Below, piece after piece: positions 6,008-11,125 of a stretch of 11,125 nucleotides of DNA. The notes below the pieces were generated by a model. It had not been told where the DNA came from. It worked only from the letters and a program-made list of their open reading frames with translations, and did no database searches. Positions within the stretch are counted from its first letter, which is position 1, and every line of letters begins with the position of its first letter. The stretch is from Rhodocyclaceae bacterium UBA5602 (GTDB taxonomy: Bacteria > Pseudomonadota > Gammaproteobacteria > Burkholderiales > Rhodocyclaceae), in contig DILC01000016.1 of NCBI GenBank assembly GCA_002424865.1, positions 35,628-46,752 on the forward strand. Reading direction: 5' to 3'. The position numbers and the translations under genes were made by a program.

Positions 6008-7027
6008 TTATTTCTTGTGCCCAAAGACGCGCGGCTGGGTGGCCATGTCGATGAGGGGCACACACATGTTCATCAGCAGCACGGCAAAGGCAATGCCATC
6101 CGGGTAAGCGCCAAAACAACGGATGATCCAGGTAATGAAGGCCACGCCAGCGGCAAATATCAGCTTGCCATAGGGCGTGGTGGCGGCAGAAACAGGATCG
6201 GTAATGATAAAAAAAGCCGCCAGCATTGCGCCACCGCTAAAGAGGTGAAATAGCGGCGCGGCAAATTCAGCGGGGTTAATCAGGTGGGCGGTACCGGCGG
6301 CCAAACCCAGCGTGGCGATAAACGCGATGGGCAAATGCCAGGTGATGATGCGCTGTTGCATGAGCCACACGCCGCCTGCCAGATACCCTGCCGCAACCCA
6401 TTCCCGGCCGCGGTCGGCGAGATGGCCTGCGGCCGGATAGTTTGCCCAGGCGCTGGCGATGGTGGTTTTTGATTCTGCGTTGTGTAGCGCTGTGCGCAGG
6501 GCATCCAGCGGGGTGGCCATGGTGAGGGCGTCAAGCGTTTGCGTGGGAGGCAGGTTGAAAATCATTGCCCACTGTGCAGCAAAGTCCATCTGTACAACGG
6601 CAGGCAGGCTTGGCCATTGCGATAGATGCTGCGGGTAAGCGATGATCATCAGCGCAAAAGCCACCATCGCTGGATTAAACGGGTTTTGCCCCAGGCCGCC
6701 ATATAAATGCTTGGCCACCACCATGGCAATGGCCGTGGCCAGAACGATCAACCACCAGGGCGCGAGCGGTGGGAAGGATAAGGCAATCAGCCAAGCGGTG
6801 ACGAGCGCTGAGCCATCGGTTAAAAACGGCCGCAAGGGTTTGCCGCGTAACTTGAGTACCACGGCTTCCGCTGCGAACGCGGTGAGCGAGGCCAAGGCGA
6901 TTTGCAGCAAAATTGCCGCACCAAAAAACCAGACATAGGCGGCGATGCCTGGCAGCAAGGCCAGCAGTACGCGCAGCATGACCGATTGTACGCTGGCCGC
7001 CTTGTGAAGATAGGGTGAGTTATTCAT
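6008..7027 (-). CDS. rnfD: Rnf/Rsx electron transport complex subunit D (covalent FMN, ion-translocating core)
   Basis: The protein is 339 aa with roughly nine or ten membrane segments, of the NqrB/RnfD family that forms the ion pathway. KHLYGGLGQNPFNPA near 106-120 is a strong family signature. The predicted flavin-acceptor Thr172 lies in TMATPLD, where the glycine of the general (S/T)GAT motif is Met. ITDPVSAATTPYGK near 275-288 is a second family signature. An in-frame stop 10 bases upstream rules out a longer start. The Shine-Dalgarno is weak, with the rnfC stop 17 bases away, so coupling to rnfC is likely. RnfD passes electrons between RnfG and the membrane iron-sulfur centre while moving Na+ or H+. 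The ion used cannot be decided here. Confidence 0.95.
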   Translation of the reverse strand: MNNSPYLHKAASVQSVMLRVLLALLPGIAAYVWFFGAAILLQIALASLTAFAAEAVVLKLRGKPLRPFLTDGSALVTAWLIALSFPPLAPWWLIVLATAIAMVVAKHLYGGLGQNPFNPAMVAFALMIIAYPQHLSQWPSLPAVVQMDFAAQWAMIFNLPPTQTLDALTMATPLDALRTALHNAESKTTIASAWANYPAAGHLADRGREWVAAGYLAGGVWLMQQRIITWHLPIAFIATLGLAAGTAHLINPAEFAAPLFHLFSGGAMLAAFFIITDPVSAATTPYGKLIFAAGVAFITWIIRCFGAYPDGIAFAVLLMNMCVPLIDMATQPRVFGHKK

Positions 7028-7044
7028 GGATATTCATCATGCAT

Positions 7045-8775
7045 TTAATCATCGGGCGGCAAATGTGGCTGCGCTTGGGCGCGGATTTCTGCGCGGCGGG
7101 CTTCAATGGCGTCAATCTCGGCTTGTTGCGCGGCGGTGGGCGCCGTCGTGTTTTTGGCCTCGGTGGCCTGGACGCGCGCACGTGCCAGGGCTGCGGCGAT
7201 GAGTTCGGCGGGCGTTGGCGCCGCAGCTTGGTCAGGCGCCGTTGCGGCGCTGGCGCTCTCGCTCACTTCGGCTGCGCTTTGGTTTGCGTTCGTCGCTGGA
7301 TGGCTTTCTGCCACATGGGCTAAAGCCGCTGCGCGGCTCGCTGCCGTTTTGGCCGCCAGGCGCGCAGCCTTTTCCTGCTGCTCGCGGGCTTCCCTTAACT
7401 GGCGGAACTCATAGCGCTCGCGCGCTTCATCCGCCGATTCTTTTTCGCGCTCATGTGCCCATATTTCGCTTTTGGCAAAGCGGTAATAATCCACCAGCGG
7501 AATATTTGATGGGCAGACATAAGCGCAGCAACCGCATTCAATGCAGTCAAACAGATGATATTCCTGTGCCTTGCCGAAAATTTTGGCGCGTGAAAACCAG
7601 TACAACTCAAACGGTTGCAAATTCGCCGGGCAAGCTTTGGCGCATTCGCCGCAGCGGATGCAGGGCATCTCCGGCGGTGGGGGAGGGAATAACTTGGGTG
7701 AGCCAACCAGAATGCAGTTTGTGGCTTTGACCACCGGCACCTCGTTCCCCGGCATTGTGACTCCCATCATCGGCCCGCCCATGATGAGCCGGTCGGTGTC
7801 GTCCAATGGCTGGCTATGGGCCATCACGTCCTTCATCGGCGTGCCGATCAGTACCTCGTAATTGCGCGGTGCGGCGACATTGCCAGCGACGGTGACGATG
7901 CGTGATATGAGCGGCTGTCCTAGGGCGACGGCTTCATAAACAGCATAGGCCGTGCCGACGTTAAAGCACTGCACGCCATAGTCCGTGGCGCGTTTGCCGT
8001 GCGGCACTTCGATGCCGGTCAACACGCGGATGAGCTGCTTGGCGCCGCCCGCCGGATAGCGCGTGGGCACGGCAACCACCGCCATGCCATTTTGGTTGGA
8101 TGATTGGACAGCCGCTGTCATGGCGGCCAGCGCTTCGGGTTTGTTGTCTTCAATGCCAATCAGTACCTGCTTGGCATTGAGCAGTTCGCGCAGGATGCCT
8201 ATGCCACGCAGCACGGCGTCGGCGCGTTCGCGCATGAGCCTGTCGTCGCAGGTAATAAACGGCTCGCACTCGGCACCGTTGATGATGAGCGTATCGAGCG
8301 CGCTGTGTTTGCCTGACGAGATTTTGAGATGCGTGGGGAATACCGCGCCACCCAAGCCGACAATACCGGCATCGCGCAGATAGGCGCGGGTGTCGCTGGG
8401 GGAGTGGTGGCGGTAGTCGAACGGCTGGCGCGCTATCCACTGGTCGCGCCCGTCAGGCTTGATGATCACACACAGCGCAGACAAGCCCGATGGGTGCGGC
8501 ATGCAGCGCTCTTCTACGGCAACCACCTGGCCGGAGGTTGAGGCATGGACGGCGGATGACATTTCGCCCGCGGTGGAAAAATCCCCCGCGCCGATCCGCT
8601 GCCCTTTGAGGACGAAGTCACCTGCGTTCACCAGTGGCCGTGGCGTGCCGCCTATGCTTTGGTGCAGCGGTATCACCAAAAAACTCGGCGCTGGCAGGAC
8701 GGCGATAGGCAGCCCGGCGGCGTTTTTTTTGTGCGGCTCAGGCTTCACGCCGCCATTGAAATTGAATAGCCGCAT
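7045..8775 (-). CDS. rnfC: Rnf/Rsx electron transport complex subunit C (NADH/FMN and 2x[4Fe-4S])
   Basis: The protein is 576 aa. RnfC is the peripheral cytoplasmic subunit that exchanges electrons with NAD(H). The FMN/NADH-binding core includes GLGGAVFPTHLK (140-151), INGAECEP (165-172) and YPAGGAKQ (240-247). Two ferredoxin-type clusters follow: C372/C375/C378/C382 and C411/C414/C417/C421, each ending in CP. A five-proline linker (364-368) precedes the first cluster. Residues about 438-576 form a C-terminal extension, first highly charged (Glu/Arg/Lys, likely helical), then rich in Ala, Gln and Thr. E. coli RsxC also has a C-terminal extension but is longer, about 740 aa. The gene starts two bases after rnfB with no strong ribosome site, suggesting translational coupling. 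Confidence 0.96.
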   Translation of the reverse strand: MRLFNFNGGVKPEPHKKNAAGLPIAVLPAPSFLVIPLHQSIGGTPRPLVNAGDFVLKGQRIGAGDFSTAGEMSSAVHASTSGQVVAVEERCMPHPSGLSALCVIIKPDGRDQWIARQPFDYRHHSPSDTRAYLRDAGIVGLGGAVFPTHLKISSGKHSALDTLIINGAECEPFITCDDRLMRERADAVLRGIGILRELLNAKQVLIGIEDNKPEALAAMTAAVQSSNQNGMAVVAVPTRYPAGGAKQLIRVLTGIEVPHGKRATDYGVQCFNVGTAYAVYEAVALGQPLISRIVTVAGNVAAPRNYEVLIGTPMKDVMAHSQPLDDTDRLIMGGPMMGVTMPGNEVPVVKATNCILVGSPKLFPPPPPEMPCIRCGECAKACPANLQPFELYWFSRAKIFGKAQEYHLFDCIECGCCAYVCPSNIPLVDYYRFAKSEIWAHEREKESADEARERYEFRQLREAREQQEKAARLAAKTAASRAAALAHVAESHPATNANQSAAEVSESASAATAPDQAAAPTPAELIAAALARARVQATEAKNTTAPTAAQQAEIDAIEARRAEIRAQAQPHLPPDD

Positions 8776-8777
8776 GC

Positions 8778-9335
8778 TTAGCGGGTGGCGACGGGTCTAA
8801 TTGCCACGACAGGATATTTCCATTTCCAGTTGCTGATGTCTTCCGCAATCGGCACCATGGCAATGCAATCCACCGGGCAGGGCGGCACGCACAACTCACA
8901 GCCCGTGCATTGCGCGGCGATCACGGTGTGCATTTGCTTGGCCGCGCCAACAATCGCGTCCACCGGGCAAGCCTGGATACACAAGGTGCAGCCGATGCAG
9001 CGTTGCTCGTCGATGACGGCGAGTGCCTTGGGTTTTTCCACGCCATGCTCGGCGGAGAGCGGCTTGTATTCACGCCCCAGCAAATCGGCCAGCTTGCGGA
9101 TGCCTTCGTCCCCGCCCGGCGGGCACTGATTGATCTCCGCTTCGCCTTTGGCAATGGCTGTGGCGTAAGGTTTGCAGCCCGGGTAACCGCATTGCCCGCA
9201 TTGCGTTTGCGGCAAAATGGCGTCGATTTTTTCAGTCAGCGGGTCGCCTTCAACGCGAAATTTGACGGCGGCAAAGCCTAGCGCCGCACCCAATAGCACC
9301 GCGCCCAAAGCCATGACGAGGAGTGCTGGCAACAT
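8778..9335 (-). CDS. rnfB: Rnf/Rsx electron transport complex subunit B (ferredoxin-type)
   Basis: The protein is 185 aa. An N-terminal membrane anchor (about 3-24) is followed by a four-cysteine cluster domain, C46/C49/C54/C71, in the QCGQCGYPGC context. A bacterial ferredoxin pair follows: C113/C116/C119/C123 and C143/C146/C149/C153, each closing with CPVD. RnfB is the cytoplasmic entry or exit point for ferredoxin electrons. Length and layout match short proteobacterial RnfB/RsxB. Its ATG shares one base with the rnfA stop (TAATG), a classic coupled junction. AGTGCTGGC-type N-terminal codons and MLPALLVMA fit a membrane anchor, so the start is well placed. Confidence 0.97.
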   Translation of the reverse strand: MLPALLVMALGAVLLGAALGFAAVKFRVEGDPLTEKIDAILPQTQCGQCGYPGCKPYATAIAKGEAEINQCPPGGDEGIRKLADLLGREYKPLSAEHGVEKPKALAVIDEQRCIGCTLCIQACPVDAIVGAAKQMHTVIAAQCTGCELCVPPCPVDCIAMVPIAEDISNWKWKYPVVAIRPVATR

Positions 9336-9919
9336 TATTTGTATTTATCCAGGCCAGCAAAGCCCATGAAGGCCAGGCTCATCAAGCCGGCGGTAATCAT
9401 GGCGATGGCCGTGCCACGAAAATGCACCGGAATGTCCGCGCCTTCCAGGCGTTCGCGAATGCCGGCAAACAAGATCATCGCCAAGGTAAAACCCACTGCG
9501 CCGCCAAAGCCGAACAACAGCGATTCGACCAGATTGTGCTTTAGTCCGATATTCAACAGCGGCACGCCCAGCACGGCGCAATTGGTGGTGATCAATGGCA
9601 AATAAATGCCCAATACTTGATGCAGCACGGGACTGGTTTTTTGTATCGCCAGCTCGGTGAGCTGCACAATCGCGGCGATGGTGACAATAAACGACAGCGT
9701 ACGCAGGTATTCGAGGTGATTCGGGACTAACAGCCAGGTATCAATCAGGTAACTCGTGCCGCATGCCATGGTGAGCACAAACGTGGTGGCCGCACCCATG
9801 CCGATGGCGGTCTCCAGTTTCTTCGATACGCCCATGAATGGGCACAAACCCAGGATGCGCACGAAGACCACGTTATTGACCAAGACAGCGCCGAGAATTA
9901 TAAGGAAGTAGCTAGTCAT
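9335..9919 (-). CDS. rnfA: Rnf/Rsx electron transport complex subunit A
   Basis: The protein is 194 aa with six predicted membrane segments, close to the 193 aa of E. coli RsxA and strikingly similar in sequence by recognition (LVNN, LGLCPFMGVSKKLETA, LITTNCAVLG, GLMSLAFMGF). Cys26 in GLCP and Cys113 in TNC pair with Cys23 and Cys106 of RnfE to hold the intramembrane iron-sulfur centre. The start at 9919 (MTSYFLII) matches the family. ATGs at 9940 and 9949 would add 7 or 10 residues; the one at 9940 has GGAG three bases upstream, an unusually short distance. No candidate has a good ribosome site. It is the first gene of the operon, with a candidate promoter at 9964-9993. Confidence 0.95.
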   Translation of the reverse strand: MTSYFLIILGAVLVNNVVFVRILGLCPFMGVSKKLETAIGMGAATTFVLTMACGTSYLIDTWLLVPNHLEYLRTLSFIVTIAAIVQLTELAIQKTSPVLHQVLGIYLPLITTNCAVLGVPLLNIGLKHNLVESLLFGFGGAVGFTLAMILFAGIRERLEGADIPVHFRGTAIAMITAGLMSLAFMGFAGLDKYK

Positions 9920-9963
9920 GAGGGATGCGCGCTGCATCGGCTCCATCAATCCAAAGAGGCCAG

Positions 9964-9993
9964 ATTATCGTGCTTTTGCAGGCGCTTGGGCAA
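9964..9993 (-). promoter_or_regulatory. Candidate sigma70 promoter of the rnf-nth operon
   Basis: Reading the minus strand, TTGCCC (9988-9993) and GATAAT (9964-9969) are separated by 18 bases. The -10 matches five of six consensus bases and the -35 four. It sits in the 84-bp gap after pyrD, and the implied start point would leave a leader of roughly 35-40 bases before the rnfA ATG at 9919. No terminator hairpin is visible between pyrD and rnfA, so read-through from pyrD is also possible. Confidence 0.45.
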
Positions 9994-10003
9994 TGCGGTA
10001 TGC

Positions 10004-11047
10004 CTAACTGAGAGGCTGATCACTTGTGCTGCACCAATCTTGCGTGGCTTCAATACATTCTTTTACTAAAACTGGTCCGCGATAAATCAACCCGCTGTAG
10101 ATTTGCACTAAGCTTGCCCCCGCAGCCAACTTGGCACGCGCCTGTGCGCCGCTAGTAACGCCACCTGCGGCAATGATGGGAATTTCACCTTTCAAGGCTT
10201 GTGTCAACGCCCGCACAACCGCAGTGGATTTTTCAAACAATGGGCTGCCGGATAACCCCCCCGCTTCCTTGGCTAGCGGCGAGGCCTCAACCCCTGCGCG
10301 ACTGAGTGTGGTGTTCGTGGCAATGACGGCATCGATATGGTGGCGGCGCAACGCATCGGCAATTGCGGTGATTTGTTCGGCATCCAAGTCCGGTGCAATC
10401 TTGAGCGCCATCGGCACTAGGCGCCCATGGCGCTGGGCAAGCGAATTTTGCCGCTGCTTTAACTGGCTTAATAGATGATCCAATGCCGACTCGTCCTGCA
10501 GTTTGCGCAGATTCTGTGTGTTGGGGGAGGATATGTTGAGCGCGACATAACTTGCATGGACGTAAGCCTTTTCCAGCCCGATAAGATAATCATCCGTGGC
10601 TTTCTCTATTGGCGTGGCAAAGTTTTTTCCAATATTGATGCCCAGTATGCCGCGATACCTGATCTGATCAAGTATGGATACAAGGTGATCAATCCCCAGA
10701 TTATTGAAACCCATGCGGTTAATGATGGCTTGATATTCGGGCAGGCGGAACAGGCGAGGCAAAGGGTTGCCTGGCTGAGGGCGTGGAGTGACTGTGCCGA
10801 TTTCAATAAAGCCAAAGCCTAAGCGACTCAGCGCATCCACCGCAATTGCATCCTTATCCAGGCCGGCAGCCAGGCCAATCCGGTTAGGAAAGGACAAACC
10901 CATGACGGTAACCGGCTGTTGCGGTTCTTTAGGTGCAGAAGCTGGTAGCAGGGACTCAAACAATGCCATGCCGTGCAGGGTTAATTTATGGGCGCGTTCG
11001 GCATCGAGCGAAAATAGTAATGGCCGGAATAGAGAATAGATGTCCAT
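10004..11047 (-). CDS. pyrD: Dihydroorotate dehydrogenase (quinone), class 2
   Basis: The protein is 347 aa, slightly longer than the 336 aa E. coli enzyme. It oxidises dihydroorotate to orotate in pyrimidine synthesis, passing electrons through FMN to membrane quinone. The N-terminal amphipathic helices (about 1-35, LFRPLLFSLDAERAHKLTL) are the class 2 membrane- and quinone-contact region. GLAAGLDKD (58-66) and GTVTPRPQPGNP (84-95) are signature motifs. NISSPNT (171-177) contains Ser174, the catalytic base equivalent to E. coli Ser175. KIAPDL, ATNTTLSR, GGLSG and AAGASLVQIYSG complete the TIM-barrel FMN site. The start fits family length, but upstream Shine-Dalgarno signal is poor. It lies upstream of the rnf operon; no functional tie is evident beyond both feeding membrane electron transport. 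Confidence 0.97.
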   Translation of the reverse strand: MDIYSLFRPLLFSLDAERAHKLTLHGMALFESLLPASAPKEPQQPVTVMGLSFPNRIGLAAGLDKDAIAVDALSRLGFGFIEIGTVTPRPQPGNPLPRLFRLPEYQAIINRMGFNNLGIDHLVSILDQIRYRGILGINIGKNFATPIEKATDDYLIGLEKAYVHASYVALNISSPNTQNLRKLQDESALDHLLSQLKQRQNSLAQRHGRLVPMALKIAPDLDAEQITAIADALRRHHIDAVIATNTTLSRAGVEASPLAKEAGGLSGSPLFEKSTAVVRALTQALKGEIPIIAAGGVTSGAQARAKLAAGASLVQIYSGLIYRGPVLVKECIEATQDWCSTSDQPLS

Positions 11048-11125
11048 GCAAAAGTATCTTGTAAATCAGATGTGTTTTCAATGAGCGTTGAATTCTAATT
11101 CCCCCGCTAAGAAATTATTTGCAAG
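11048..11125 (-). promoter_or_regulatory. pyrD upstream leader, cut by the window edge
   Basis: This is an AT-rich 78-base stretch before the pyrD ATG. A TAGAAT box (11092-11097, minus strand) matches the -10 consensus at five of six positions and would leave a leader of about 35-40 bases. The only -35-like TTGCAA is 21 bases from it, too far for a normal spacer. No obvious ribosome site is present. The promoter assignment is weak, and the neighbouring gene lies outside the window. Confidence 0.25.

Noticed and set aside
5995..6063. Upstream start for rnfG adding 23 residues
   Set aside because: It overlaps the end of rnfD in another frame and precedes a normal RnfG N-terminus; the internal ATG at 5994 is the usual choice.

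Overview
The window looks like a stretch of betaproteobacterial chromosome. This is inferred from a GC-rich sequence, a class 2 (quinone-linked) dihydroorotate dehydrogenase, a full proteobacterial rnfABCDGE-nth cluster followed by a DUF1841 gene, and a CHASE2 receptor paired with FecR-like and OmpA-like genes. Genus cannot be read from the sequence alone. Every gene I can support lies on the minus strand, so transcription runs from right to left.

Right end (about 10.0-11.1 kb): pyrD, with its upstream leader cut by the window edge. An 84-bp gap follows, holding a plausible sigma70 promoter.

Centre (about 3.5-9.9 kb): a tightly packed operon in the order rnfA, rnfB, rnfC, rnfD, rnfG, rnfE, nth, DUF1841. 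Junctions range from an 8-base overlap to a 23-base gap. The six Rnf genes encode a complete membrane ion-translocating ferredoxin:NAD oxidoreductase, or its Rsx relative. RnfB carries three cluster motifs, RnfC two, and RnfA plus RnfE supply four membrane cysteines. RnfD and RnfG carry flavin-acceptor threonines. nth encodes the [4Fe-4S] base-excision enzyme endonuclease III. The last gene encodes a histidine-rich protein of unknown function.

Gap (3075-3466): 392 bp without a credible gene, holding a small inverted-repeat cluster in front of the next transcription unit.

Left end (1-3074): three genes that look like one signalling unit. They are a small exported FecR-domain protein, an OmpA-domain lipoprotein, and a large membrane receptor with a periplasmic CHASE2 domain and a cytoplasmic HD-GYP domain (predicted cyclic-di-GMP phosphodiesterase). 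The receptor runs off the left edge. The likely theme is envelope sensing coupled to cyclic-di-GMP breakdown, and it is the least conventional part of the window. No mobile element, CRISPR array, tRNA or rRNA was seen.
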